From Ferrimonas lipolytica (GTDB lineage: Bacteria > Pseudomonadota > Gammaproteobacteria > Enterobacterales > Shewanellaceae): DNA of 64,000 nt. The translations under genes and the position numbers were made by a program. The notes under the pieces were generated by a model. It was given only the letters and a program-made list of their open reading frames with translations. It was not told the origin of the DNA and made no database searches. The stretch's first letter is position 1. Each line of letters begins with the position of its first letter. Shown in pieces: positions 16,409 through 26,800 of the stretch. Location: assembly GCF_012295575.1 (NCBI RefSeq), contig NZ_CP051180.1:3906001-3970000 (forward strand). The letters are read 5' to 3'.

Positions 16409-17800
16409 ATGCCGCCATCCGCGACACCTGATCTGGTTGCTGCTATACGCATCGACAACAATCGATTTGATCGCCAAGGAGTGATCTTCATTTTCGCAGT
16501 GTTGCTACTGGCAGCGATGGTAGCGTGGCTACCATATGAGCCAAGCATCAATAAGGGCCTAGGACTGCTAGTGTTTGCTGCTATCTTGTGGCTCAGCCAA
16601 GCAATCCACATCACCACCACCGCGTTATTGGTGCCAGTTTTGGCGATTCTGATGGGGGTTACCGATACCACCGCAGCCTTAGCCAACTTCTCTAACCCGA
16701 TTATCTTCTTATTCTTTGGAGGCTTTGCATTAGCCGCCGCTTTGCATGCGCAAGGTATTGATAAACGCATGGCGGCTAAGGTCGTCAACCTTTCCGGGGG
16801 TAAAACCCTAAATGCCTGTGTGCTGATGTTTGGCGTAACTGGGGTGTTGTCGATGTGGATAAGCAATACCGCAACTGCAGCCATTATGTTACCGCTTGCG
16901 TTGGGGATGCTAAGTCAGCTGGACCCTAAAGAGCATGCTCGCACCTATCTGTTTGTGTTATTGGGATGTGCTTACAGTGCCAATATTGGTGGAATCGGTA
17001 CGCTAGTAGGCAGCCCACCCAACGCTATCGCCGCAGCTCAAGTTGGGCTCGACTTTGTTGGTTGGATGAAGTTTGGTTTGGTCGCGATGGTGTTGTTGTG
17101 GCCGCTGGTCATTAGTGCCATGTATTTCTTGATTCGGCCAGATCTCTCCACTCGATTTGAGTTTCGAGCGGACACGGCACCGATGTCATCCAGCGCCAAG
17201 CTCACCCTGTTGGTGTTTTTGGTTACCGTTTGCCTGTGGGTATTCTCCAAGCCATTAAACACTGCCCTAGGTGGCATTGCTAAGTTCGATACCATTGTGG
17301 CCTTGGCAGCGGCGGTGGCACTTGGGGTGTTACGCTTAGTTAGTTGGAAACAGATCGAGGGTCGAACCGATTGGGGGGTGTTGCTGTTATTCGGTGGGGG
17401 GCTGACTCTCTCTGGAGTGCTCAAGGGCACTGGAACCTCAGTGTTCTTGGCTAATCAACTGTTTGAGATATTCGGCAGCAGCCACATGGCGTTGCTGACA
17501 TTGGTTATCATCCTGTTTGTGGTTATGTTGACTGAGTTTGCTAGTAATACCGCCAGTGCGGCGTTGTTGGTGCCAGTGTTTGCTTCTATCGCGGAAGTAT
17601 TGGGGGTATCGCCGGTGATCTTGGCGGTATTGATTGGCATCTCAGCCTCTTGTGCGTTTATGCTGCCGGTGGCAACGCCGCCCAACGCCATCATGTATGG
17701 CTCTGGCTATATCGAGCAGAAACAGATGATGCGCATTGGCTTAGTGCTCAACCTGATCTGCGTAGTCGTACTGTACTTGCTCAGTCAGTTGTATTGGTAA
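16409..17800 (+). CDS. SLC13/DASS-family anion (dicarboxylate) symporter
   Basis: A 463-residue inner-membrane carrier with about 11 spans. It has two inverted-repeat signature motifs, SNTATAAIMLP (about residues 151-161) and SNTASAALLVP (about 376-386), each preceded by a glycine-rich hairpin, and two proline-asparagine motifs GSPPNAIA and ATPPNAIMYGSGY. These bind sodium and carboxylate in the VcINDY/DASS family. Succinate, malate or fumarate is the likely substrate class; the exact one cannot be read. AAAGGA is 8 nt before the ATG. Confidence 0.88.
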   Translation: MPPSATPDLVAAIRIDNNRFDRQGVIFIFAVLLLAAMVAWLPYEPSINKGLGLLVFAAILWLSQAIHITTTALLVPVLAILMGVTDTTAALANFSNPIIFLFFGGFALAAALHAQGIDKRMAAKVVNLSGGKTLNACVLMFGVTGVLSMWISNTATAAIMLPLALGMLSQLDPKEHARTYLFVLLGCAYSANIGGIGTLVGSPPNAIAAAQVGLDFVGWMKFGLVAMVLLWPLVISAMYFLIRPDLSTRFEFRADTAPMSSSAKLTLLVFLVTVCLWVFSKPLNTALGGIAKFDTIVALAAAVALGVLRLVSWKQIEGRTDWGVLLLFGGGLTLSGVLKGTGTSVFLANQLFEIFGSSHMALLTLVIILFVVMLTEFASNTASAALLVPVFASIAEVLGVSPVILAVLIGISASCAFMLPVATPPNAIMYGSGYIEQKQMMRIGLVLNLICVVVLYLLSQLYW

Positions 17801-17908
17801 TAAACCAATATGCAGTGGTGCCGGCGGCAAAGTGTTCGCCAGCACCACAGGCCAAGCTAGAGATTAAAGGCAGCGAGCAGCAGCCAAAGTGAGGCTTGCT
17901 GTAATTGG

Positions 17909-18361
17909 TTATTGGCTTTGGATATCGCTTTTAGACATCGGTTTCAGTGGGCTAATTAGCACACGCAGGATTAATAACGCCAGCATCAGCAGCTGGTAAC
18001 CGATCCAGCCAGCTGCCAGCATTGGCGTCCACTGGCCATCGAGTAATACTGTTGCCAGCAGCAGAATGATGGTAAACGCCAGAGTGTTCAACCAAGCTGC
18101 ACCATCTGACATTTTCTGTTGCAGTTGCGATTCAATTAGAGCCAATAGCTGGCTGCCGATATTACCGCCAAGTGCCAAAGAGATAACCACAAACTCAAAC
18201 ATCGACGGGCTGCCGTGATACAGAATGCTGATCACGCAACCAACCATTGCTGGAGCAACCAATTTATTCATCAATAGGGTGATCTTGGAATAGCTGTCTG
18301 CGACCAAGCCGAAGCCTGGAAAGAGTCGACACAGCAGCAGTAAGGGAAAGATCAGAGGCAT
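17909..18361 (-). CDS. Multi-pass membrane protein of unknown function
   Basis: The ATG at 18361 has AAGGA 7 nt upstream and yields 150 residues; the longer frame from 18412 would run through the pmpR terminator. The protein has about four hydrophobic stretches (LIFPLLLLCRLFPGFGLVA, VISILYHG region, AWLNTLAFTIILLLATVLL, MLAAGWIGYQLLMLALLILRVLI). I do not recognise a family. It follows the YebC-type gene on the same strand but has a terminator between. Confidence 0.6.
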   Translation of the reverse strand: MPLIFPLLLLCRLFPGFGLVADSYSKITLLMNKLVAPAMVGCVISILYHGSPSMFEFVVISLALGGNIGSQLLALIESQLQQKMSDGAAWLNTLAFTIILLLATVLLDGQWTPMLAAGWIGYQLLMLALLILRVLISPLKPMSKSDIQSQ

Positions 18362-18380
18362 TGGGTAATCCTTAGGTATC

Positions 18381-18405
18381 AAAAAGGGAGAGCTAAGCTC
18401 TCCCT
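18381..18405 (-). terminator. Terminator of the YebC-family gene
   Basis: GGGAGAGC / GCTCTCCC with a 3-nt loop, followed on the minus strand by TTTTT. Confidence 0.85.
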
Positions 18406-18445
18406 CTAACAATCAACCTTCGACTGCGACAGTCGAAGCGAACAC

Positions 18446-19162
18446 TTACATTTCAGCGTTGTGATAAACGTTCTGGACGTCGTCGCAATCTTCTAACACG
18501 GCCAAGAACTTCTCAAAGGCTGCCACATCTTCGCCTTCAATCTTGGTGTAGGTTTGCGGTGCGAAGGTGATCTCTTCCATCTCAAACTTAATCTCAGGCA
18601 TGGCGTTGGTCAGTGAGGTTTTCACTTTGAAGTACTCGGTATGTGGTGCGAATACAGACGTCATGCCGTCTTCAACTTCCACATCGGTTACGTCAACATC
18701 GTCCATCATCAGGATCTCAAGGATCCCATCTTCATCGTCGCCGGCGAAGGCGAAGATGGCTTGATGATCGAACATGTGTGCCACAGTACCTGGGCCGCCT
18801 AGTTTAGCGTCGTTCTTAACGAACGCTTGGCGAACTTCGGTGAAGGTACGTTTGTTGTTGTCGGTTAAGCAATCAACGATAACCATGATGTTACCTGGGC
18901 CGAAACCTTCGTAACGCATCGCTTCGTAATCTTCACCGGCACCGCCAACAGCTTTAGCGATGGCCTTGTCGATCACGTGTGAAGGAACCTGTTCCTTCTT
19001 CGCGCGTTCAATCAAGCTGCGCAACGACATGTTGGCTTCTGGATCTGGGCTGCCGTTTTTGGCAACAACGTAGATCTCTTTAGAGTACTTGGAGTAGACC
19101 TTGGTTTTTGCACCAGCGGTCTTGGCCATAGAGGCCTTACGAACTTCGAAACTGCGTCCCAT
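18446..19162 (-). CDS. YebC/PmpR-family transcriptional regulator (YeeN type)
   Basis: The conserved start [15 protein letters not shown] lies at 19162, nine codons inside the open frame, giving 238 residues. It has the three-domain YebC fold: [59 protein letters not shown] and the C-terminal [11 protein letters not shown]. This variant matches the second YebC paralogue of Vibrio. YebC proteins act in transcription regulation and, more recently, in relief of ribosome stalling at prolines. The ribosome site is weak. Confidence 0.85.
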   Translation of the reverse strand: MGRSFEVRKASMAKTAGAKTKVYSKYSKEIYVVAKNGSPDPEANMSLRSLIERAKKEQVPSHVIDKAIAKAVGGAGEDYEAMRYEGFGPGNIMVIVDCLTDNNKRTFTEVRQAFVKNDAKLGGPGTVAHMFDHQAIFAFAGDDEDGILEILMMDDVDVTDVEVEDGMTSVFAPHTEYFKVKTSLTNAMPEIKFEMEEITFAPQTYTKIEGEDVAAFEKFLAVLEDCDDVQNVYHNAEM

Positions 19163-19596
19163 CGGAAAATCGCTCTTAAGTTGGTTCAAACAATGCTGGT
19201 GGGAGAGTTTAACAGCTGAGCAGAGAAGGGCAAAATTCGACAGCTGAAAACGCCGTATTGACCGGCGCTAACGGCTGCCGCAGTGACCGTTGAGTCAATT
19301 ACTACTGCCGTTATTGTGCCATTTTGATTTTGGTTGGTTAGTTACAATTATTTGATTTATAGCAACAATAATTATTTTTAAGGTTCACGGTTAGCATTCG
19401 TGTTCGCTATTTAGCTGATGTGAGTGGCTCGTAAAATCGCTGCTTAACTATTTGGCCATGGCCGCGACAACGCAGCCCAGTAGAATTGATATAAGCGAAG
19501 ATTGTTGAGCTTAAGCAAGCGATCTGAGCAGCGAATTTCAGCTAGATTACACTTTGCGTAACCCATAATCCGATGGCTTACGGTGGCCGTTAGGGT
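19163..19596. other. Intergenic region, nothing clear
   Basis: About 430 bp, with an AT-rich stretch at about 19340-19382 that could hold a promoter for the YebC-type gene. No coding frame or RNA recognised. Confidence 0.4.
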
Positions 19597-21327
19597 TTAC
19601 CACTCTCCTATCATCAAGCGACTTTTAACCCCTTGTATCTGTAAGCTCATCGCATCAAAGACAGCACCGAACTCCGTGCATTCAATGGCAAGATTTGGCA
19701 GTGATAATACGGCTTGCTGGAAAAAACATCGCTGCAAACCCTCATCGGAATAAGCCAGTTGCCACCAATTGAGAATACGGTCTTGGCTGGCATTGAGGCG
19801 ATATTGAGTTGGTACGCGGGCTGATTTAGTGCTGTTCTCTTGGTCGCTGCTAGGTAATAAGTTCCAAAAATCGTTATTTGGCCAGTAAGCAAAAGGTAAG
19901 CAGTGATCGATATGACGCTGCTTGGGTGTCAGTGGTTTACCGCTCCAAACACTGTGGATGAGTTGGCCTTGCTGTTCGAGTTTGGTTACTCGTTTTCGAA
20001 CCTCATTGGTATTGTGGTGGGCATCAAGCCAAGCCAGGTGGCGATAGTAAAACTCTAAATTAATCTGTTGTCGTTGTTCGCGTTCACGATTGCGTTGATA
20101 GCCGCGCATCTCATTAATCCATTGGTTCACCACCAATGGTTCTATCCAGCTATGGTATAGGCGCATACAGTCCCACAGCGATTCTGGCAGCACAAAGTAG
20201 CCAAAGCTGGCCAGAAACGGTTGGTCAATTACCGTGGTGGTTGAACGTGAGCGTCGATGGCGCTCAACTTGGAAGTAGGTGTTGGCTTTGTTGTTGCCGT
20301 CGTACGTATAGGCGACAGGACCAGCCTTGATGGTGCTGATGATGTCGCCTAATGCTTGTTGAAGCGCGAGAGCTTGCTCGTCAAAAAACAGCGCCCCAAT
20401 TGCAAAATCATCGGCTTTAAGGTGCTGTAGCTTTTGCCAGCCGGACTTAACAAACCCCAAACTGGTATTGGGGTTACTGTGTTGTTGCAATTGACCATCA
20501 TCAACCAAACGTTTGAACTGCTTTAACCAATACAGTGCAATCAGTCCCAGTGGCAACACTACCTTATTGTCATGACGCTCAATTACTGCGCCGGAATGAG
20601 CATCTGCAACTCGTAATAAGGTGCGTAACAGCGCCAATTTATAAGTAGCGGATTTACTGTCATTGACGATGATATGGCGGACACGGGTGAGATCACCGCT
20701 GCCATCGTCAGGCAAGCTCAATACCACGGTTTGCCACTGCACTTCACTGCGTCCAAGCGTATCTTGAGATAGTTCGCTCTTGTGGTTTACCCGCAGAGCT
20801 TGGTCTTTCGCTAGGCGCTCAATTTGAGCAACGGAGACCGGATAGGCAACCCGACCATCGGTAAACTCGCCATGGCGCAGGGTGATAACCAATTTACCGT
20901 TAGCTGCTAGGAGTTTGGCCAATTTTCGAAACGCCCGTTCGCGACTGCTATCGGCAAGGTGCATCCACACCGCGCTGACTAAAATAAGATCGAACTGCAT
21001 CCCTAACGCAATTGCTTTGCTGAGCTCAGGAAGACGATCGTCCAACCATTGCACTGAGCCGTGCTCAAGTTGTTTAGTGTTACGCTGGCCGTGTTGGCGC
21101 ATTGCTGTATTAGGCTCAAGCGCAATAACACTGCAATCTTGGCTTGCCATCCACTGCGCATCGCGGCCATTGCCTGCGCCGACATCTAAGATCCTCATGC
21201 CTGAACGTGGCCAGTGTCCTTGCCAATTGCTATGCGCTTTTTCAAAGGGGACGCTGCCATATTGACTGTTGAGGGTATCGGCGTTGGTCTGATAGAAGGA
21301 ATCGGTACTATTCAATTCAAGGCTCAC
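19597..21327 (-). CDS. SAM methyltransferase - HNH nuclease fusion
   Basis: The frame is open to 21423, but that start (TTG) lies inside a terminator hairpin. I prefer the GTG at 21327, just before the family-like TDSFYQTNADTLNSQY; 576 residues. Residues ~1-210 are a class I methyltransferase (motif I ILDVGAGNGRD at 46-56; LVSAVWMHLADSSRERAF), UbiE/Methyltransf_25-like, with no DNA-methylase NPPY motif. A middle domain starts at about 218 (VNDSKSATYKLALLRTLLRVAD). Near the C terminus is an HNH-type site: SGKPLTPKQRHIDHCLPF (462-479), NDFWNLLPSS (485-494), NSTKSARVP. It could be a nucleic-acid defence or repair protein. Confidence 0.7.
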   Translation of the reverse strand: MSLELNSTDSFYQTNADTLNSQYGSVPFEKAHSNWQGHWPRSGMRILDVGAGNGRDAQWMASQDCSVIALEPNTAMRQHGQRNTKQLEHGSVQWLDDRLPELSKAIALGMQFDLILVSAVWMHLADSSRERAFRKLAKLLAANGKLVITLRHGEFTDGRVAYPVSVAQIERLAKDQALRVNHKSELSQDTLGRSEVQWQTVVLSLPDDGSGDLTRVRHIIVNDSKSATYKLALLRTLLRVADAHSGAVIERHDNKVVLPLGLIALYWLKQFKRLVDDGQLQQHSNPNTSLGFVKSGWQKLQHLKADDFAIGALFFDEQALALQQALGDIISTIKAGPVAYTYDGNNKANTYFQVERHRRSRSTTTVIDQPFLASFGYFVLPESLWDCMRLYHSWIEPLVVNQWINEMRGYQRNREREQRQQINLEFYYRHLAWLDAHHNTNEVRKRVTKLEQQGQLIHSVWSGKPLTPKQRHIDHCLPFAYWPNNDFWNLLPSSDQENSTKSARVPTQYRLNASQDRILNWWQLAYSDEGLQRCFFQQAVLSLPNLAIECTEFGAVFDAMSLQIQGVKSRLMIGEW

Positions 21328-21420
21328 GGGGATTGGGGCAACGGAATTGAGTGTACTTAGATTGGCATCGCAATGGGATGGTCGAAACGGGAAATACGAT
21401 TGTTTATTGTGCCAAAACAA

Positions 21421-21446
21421 CAAAGCCCTTCAGTTGAAGGGCTTTG
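21421..21446 (-). terminator. Palindromic terminator, probably that of pepF
   Basis: CAAAGCCCTT / AAGGGCTTTG is a perfect 10-bp stem with a 6-nt loop; on the minus strand it runs into TTGTTTT. It is now separated from the pepF stop by MITE copy 2. Confidence 0.8.
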
Positions 21447-21449
21447 ATT

Positions 21450-21648
21450 GGCTGTGTCGACGGCACATTCTAGTATGCATTAGGGAGGAGCTTCGCCCCC
21501 TTTGCCTTAGGTCGCAGTCCAAAACGCTTCGCTGGACTGCTCCAATGCGGCAGAAGATCAACGGCGGTAGTGCTTTCCCTTGTACCAAAACTAGCCTAGC
21601 CGGTGCTTTAACAGTATTGGAAGAACAACACTTAGTTGGTACACAGCC
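21450..21648. mobile_element. MITE-like element, copy 2 (B end right), deletion derivative, 199 bp
   Basis: Ends GGCTGTGT and ACACAGCC are intact, but about 80 bp next to the left (A) end are missing: GGCTGTGT is joined directly to CGACGGCACATT. Flanks are CTTTGATT and GTTTGATT (7 of 8 match). The GCAGTCC / GGACTGC stem is complete. It lies between the pepF stop codon and the palindromic terminator. Confidence 0.85.
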
Positions 21649-21675
21649 GTTTGATTTGGCCAAGCAAAGGGAAGC

Positions 21676-23526
21676 TTACTTACCCTGCTTCTTCAAGATG
21701 GCTTCCATCTCATCCATGATGTCATTCATTTTGCGCATCAAGGCTTCGTATGGTTCTGGGCTGGCCAGATCTACGCCAGCGGTTTTAACGATGTCGTGTG
21801 GGTAAGCATTACCACCAGATTTTAGCATGGTTAGGTACTTGTCGTAGGCTGGCTTACTCTCAAGTACGTCTTCAGCAAACTGAGCCGATGCAGCGATGCT
21901 GGTGGCATACTGGTAGACGTAGAAGTTGTAATAGAAGTGCGGCACGTAGGCCCATTCGATGGCGTAGGCTTCGTCGATCTTCATGATGCCTTCATCGTGG
22001 CCGTGGTAGCGGCGCAGCAAATCTAGGTAGATCTCGTTGATGCGTGTATCAGACAGTGGCTTACCGGCTTCAACGGACTCGTGAATAGCCAGTTCAAACT
22101 CAGCAAACATGGTTTGACGGAAGAAGGTACCGCGAATCCCTTCCAGCGTTTGGCCTAAATAGTACAGGCGTGCATCGTCGTCGGTGGTGGTTTCTTTTAC
22201 GTACTTCGCTAACAAGTGCTCTTGGAAGGTTGAGGCAATTTCAGCGACGTAGATAGAGTAGCCAGAGGTCTGCCATGGCTGCGCTTCGTTGCTGTATACC
22301 GAGTGAATGGCATGGCCCCATTCATGCGTTAGGGTTCGTACTTCTGAGTAGTTGTCGTTGTAGTTCATCAAGACATAAGGATGCACATCGTAAGTGCTGC
22401 CGCTCATGTAGGCGCCCAAACGCTTACCGGTGGTTGGGTAGGTGTCCATCCAGCCATCTTCCAAACCCTTGGCAATGCGGCTGGTGTAGTCTTCGCCCAT
22501 CGGTGCCAGCGAGTCCATCATCATTTGCACGCCTTTGTCGATAGGAAACTCCATCGAGCTGTCACCCAACGGCGCATAGATGTCGTAATAACTCTGTTCT
22601 TCCAGTCCCAACATACGTTGGCGCAGTTTCAGATAACGGTGGAAGGTAGGCAGGTTGTCGTTGGTGGTTTTTACCAGCTGGCGGTACACATCTTCTGGGA
22701 TGTTGTCGTCGGCAACAGAAGCGGCGAGGGCGTTCGGGTAATTACGCGCTTTAGCGTAGAACACATCGTTGTTTACTTGGCTGTTTAAGGTAGATGCCAA
22801 GGTGCGACGGTAGTTGTTTAGGCTGCCGAAGAAGGTATCGAATGCTTGCTGCCGAGTAGCGCGATCTTCACTTACTCGCAACTTGCCGTACAACGATGGG
22901 TTAAGTGGTTGCTCCTTGCCATCAACCTCAATGGTTTGCCACGGTAATTCGGCGTTAACAAAGGTTCCAAAGGTAGTGGAAGCACCATTGGCCATGGTAC
23001 CCATAGACGCCAGTAACTGCTCTGACTCAGCACTCAAGGTATGTGCTGCGCCGTCAAGTATGCGTTGCAGTGGGAAACGGTACGCTGCCAGCGCCGGTTG
23101 CTCCGCAATCATCGCATCCACTTTGGCTTGGCCAATAGCAATAAGCTCAGGGTTGATGAAGCTGGCGTTCTGGCTGAACTGGTTGTATATCATGCGGATT
23201 TCAGCACGACGACCGGTGTTGTCGGAGTTACGAAGATCGGTATCGGCATTCAAACTGGTGTAGTTATTAAGGCGAGTTAGCTGCTTGGTCATCTCAAAGT
23301 AATGAGTGATGGCAGCCAACAACTGCTCGCTGTTGTCCAGTTTGCCTTGAAATTGCTTGATGTCACCCAGCTGGTTGTTGATCTCAGCTTTATGCTGTTG
23401 CCATGCATTCCAGTTTTGGTAAATCGGGATCAGATTCCAATTTGGGCTTTCTGGCAAGGTTACCTGTGCTTGAGCGTTGCCAAATATGGCTAAGGTTGCT
23501 GATAGGGCGATGAGCGTTTTTTTCAT
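21676..23526 (-). CDS. pepF: Periplasmic M3-family oligoendopeptidase F
   Basis: A 616-residue zinc peptidase with a Sec signal peptide (MKKTLIALSATLAIFGNAQA), so it acts in the periplasm, unlike the usual cytoplasmic PepF. The catalytic motif HEWGH is in TLTHEWGHAIHSVYS (about residue 400), with the downstream glutamate in VAEIASTFQEHLL; the substrate-binding HFYYNFYVYQYATS is also typical. It likely degrades short peptides. The terminator has been displaced by MITE copy 2. It is divergent from the SNF2 gene. Confidence 0.9.
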   Translation of the reverse strand: MKKTLIALSATLAIFGNAQAQVTLPESPNWNLIPIYQNWNAWQQHKAEINNQLGDIKQFQGKLDNSEQLLAAITHYFEMTKQLTRLNNYTSLNADTDLRNSDNTGRRAEIRMIYNQFSQNASFINPELIAIGQAKVDAMIAEQPALAAYRFPLQRILDGAAHTLSAESEQLLASMGTMANGASTTFGTFVNAELPWQTIEVDGKEQPLNPSLYGKLRVSEDRATRQQAFDTFFGSLNNYRRTLASTLNSQVNNDVFYAKARNYPNALAASVADDNIPEDVYRQLVKTTNDNLPTFHRYLKLRQRMLGLEEQSYYDIYAPLGDSSMEFPIDKGVQMMMDSLAPMGEDYTSRIAKGLEDGWMDTYPTTGKRLGAYMSGSTYDVHPYVLMNYNDNYSEVRTLTHEWGHAIHSVYSNEAQPWQTSGYSIYVAEIASTFQEHLLAKYVKETTTDDDARLYYLGQTLEGIRGTFFRQTMFAEFELAIHESVEAGKPLSDTRINEIYLDLLRRYHGHDEGIMKIDEAYAIEWAYVPHFYYNFYVYQYATSIAASAQFAEDVLESKPAYDKYLTMLKSGGNAYPHDIVKTAGVDLASPEPYEALMRKMNDIMDEMEAILKKQGK

Positions 23527-23853
23527 GTTAACAATCCAATGTCGAACTTATTATTGCGGCACAATTTATCACTGAGGCGGAAACACTCGTACTCGCGGGT
23601 GTAACTATTATTTGAGACTTATGCAGTCGCTACCGCAACTTGGTGGCGAGGCGCCGCGTAATGCCTTCAAGTGGCGTGTTTGCTGGTTGCATCAACTGAA
23701 TATTCCAATCAACTTGGTTTAAATGGCTTGGTTTCAAAGTGTGTTTTTAGCTATCAATAACAACGGTTGAAAAATATTACTGTGGGTTGAGCCCGCTAAT
23801 AGCCAATGCAGTGATACACTGGCTGGATCTGTGCTTAGACCCGTATCGATATT
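23527..23853. other. Divergent promoter region of pepF and the SNF2 gene
   Basis: About 327 bp with no credible frame. No operator is clear. Confidence 0.4.
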
Positions 23854-26800
23854 GTGACGCTAATTTTTGATGACGCTAGAGTGCGTCGTTTATTTGAAAA
23901 GAATACCTTTGCTCGCGGAGAAGCGCTGTTTGAGCGAGGCAAGGTTATCTACTGCGAAGTAGAACAAGAGGGTCGCCGGGTTTTCGGTGAAGTCGCCGGT
24001 ACCTATAGCCGCGACTACGAAGTGACGGTGGCCTTCAGTAAAACCGGCTTAACCAGCGAATGTTCCTGCCCTGTGGCCAATCGTTGTAAGCACGCAGCGG
24101 CGTTATTATTGGCAGCATTAGAGCAACAAGGCAGTAGCGATACCCTCTACCAAATGTGGTTAAACCGAGTTGAACAGGTGCTAAACCCACCTAAATGGGC
24201 AGCCAGCGATGGCCCTGAGCTTGAAAAGCTACTAGCAGTGAGACTGCTGCATCAAAACAGTGAGCGCAGCCATCAAGCGGTTGTGGTTAAAACCGGTTAC
24301 CGCCGTCGTCTAAAAAACGGCGGTTTAAGCAAGGTTGTCGATCGCTCCCCCCGAGAGATGCTAGCGACCTACCGTGACGATATGGCACTGAACGCTTTTG
24401 ATCGGGAAACCCTGCAGCTATTAGAAACCGGCACCGAGCCATACAGTCACGGCCCACGTTTCTTCCATTCTGGTCTTCACCAATTGGCGCTCAAACGTTT
24501 GTGTGAACGAAAACAGCTGTATTGGGATCAATCACTCACGCCGTTGTCGTTGGCTGGGGTGCGCAAGCTGAATTTTCATTGGCAGCAAGAGGAAGCCAAT
24601 CAAACCCTTGAGCTGCAACTTGATGGTTGTCGTAATTGGCAGGTGCTGCCTTTTCGCCACCCTTGGTATGTGGATTGTGAAAATAACCAAACGGGGCCGA
24701 TCGACACGCCTCTATCCAGCGAGCTGCTGTATCAATTATTTAGCCTTCCTGGACTATCTGCCGACTCCGCTAAGCATTTCTCTGCCAATGTGTTGGGGCA
24801 ATTCAGTACCCAGCAGATAGAGCTGCCAGGGGAGCGCGCCGAGCAGGAGTTGATTGCGCCACTCAAACCACAATTACACTTGTGGCGACGGGATGGCAGC
24901 TATGTTGCTGCGTTTTCGTTTGGTTACGATGACGTTCGCATTAGCCCAATTGTACTGCGTAAGCCAGAGCTGCGCTTGTTCGAAACCGATCGTGGCACCT
25001 TATGGGTTCAACGCGATACCTTTAACGAGCAAGAAGCTTTTGTGCAGTTAGAGCAGTTCGGCTTAGCGGTATGCCCAGGAGCTGAAGATCTGGTGGCGTT
25101 GTTGTTGCAAGCGGAGGTAGAGAATCCGCGGGCCTTTTGGCAGCAGTGGTTAGGTCAATGGCGCGATGTATTAGAGCAACAAGGTTGGGACATCACCTTA
25201 GCTGATGATCTTCACCTTGAGCCGGTTAAGATCGCCGGTTTCGCGCTTAATATCGAACAGCATGATCGTTGGTTTGACCTCGGCTTGAGCATCGAGCTGG
25301 AAGGTGAAGCCGTGTCGCTGGTACCGCTCCTATTGAAGTGGCTGGCCAGCAATAGTGACTGGCGTGAACCGCGGCAAGATCTGTTGCTGGAGCGCACCGA
25401 TGGCGCGCCATTGCAGATTGGTTACCAAGCGTTACGACCAATTATTGCAGTGTTAGCTGAGCTGGCAGACACCACCCCGCGGGAAACGGTTAAGCTCAAT
25501 CAACATCAAATTACGCTGTTACCAGAAGATGGCCCCAATAGCCGTTGGCATGGTGGCGAAGAGCTGCAACAGTTGGCTGAGTGCCTGCACGATTTCGATG
25601 GCATTGAGGCCGTTACTCCGCCAGCGGGGTTGCAAGCTACCCTGCGTGATTATCAGCAACAAGGGCTTAACTGGCTCAGCTTCCTCCATCAGTATGGTTT
25701 TGGTGGCGTGCTGGCGGATGACATGGGCTTGGGTAAAACTATTCAAACTTTGGCGCACCTGCAACGACTTAAAGAACACGGTAAGTTGAGCAAGCCAAGC
25801 TTATTGATCTGTCCAACCAGTCTCGTTGGTAATTGGCGTCGCGAGTGTGCCAAATTTACCCCAGAGCTAAATGTGTTGGTGTTGCATGGTAGTCGTCGTC
25901 AAGATGATTTCAATCGAATCGAACAAGCGGACTTGGTTATCACCACCTATCCACTGATCCATCGCGATATCGACACCATGGTAATGCACGACTTCTCGTT
26001 AATTGTGCTTGATGAGGCACAATCGATTAAGAACCCCAGTGCAAAAGCAACTCTGGCAATTAAGGATTTGAAGGGTGAGCAATGCATTGGCTTAACCGGT
26101 ACACCGATGGAAAACCACCTCGGTGAGCTGTGGTCGTTGTTTGATTTCGCCTTGCCGGGGTTCCTTGGCAGCCAAGGCCATTTCAATCGCCACTATCGTA
26201 AACCGATTGAACAGTGTGGTGATGAAGTGATGCAGCAGTGGTTGCTGCGTAAGATTGGTCCATTTCTGTTGCGCCGTACCAAGGATCAAGTTGCCACTGA
26301 ACTGCCGCCAAAGACAGAAATTATTAAGCGGGTAATGTTGCCACCGGCACAGCGAACCTTGTACGAATCGGTGCGGGCAACCATGGAAGCTAAGGTGCGT
26401 AAGCTGATAGAGCAAAAAGGCTTGGCCAAAAGCCGCATGGAGTTCCTCGATGCGTTGCTGAAACTGCGCCAGATCTGCTGCGATCCTAAACTGACCAAGC
26501 TGGATGAGGCCGAGAATGTGGAGGAAGCCGCTAAGCTGGATTACCTAATGGAGCAATTGCCGAAGATGCTGGCGGAAGGGCGTCGCGTGTTGTTGTTTTC
26601 ACAGTTTACGCAGATGCTCAGCCGAATTGAGCAACGGCTGTTGGATGAGGGCATCGACTACAGCATTCTTACTGGGCAAACCCGCAATCGTGAAGCCGCT
26701 GTTGATGCGTTCCAATCCGGTGATGTGCCACTGTTCTTAATCTCACTTAAAGCGGGTGGAGTTGGCCTAAACCTGACCGCTGCAGATACGGTGATCCACT

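Noticed and set aside
19597-21423. TTG at 21423 as start of the methyltransferase-HNH gene
   Set aside because: That codon lies inside a perfect terminator palindrome, and the first 32 residues look unlike the family.
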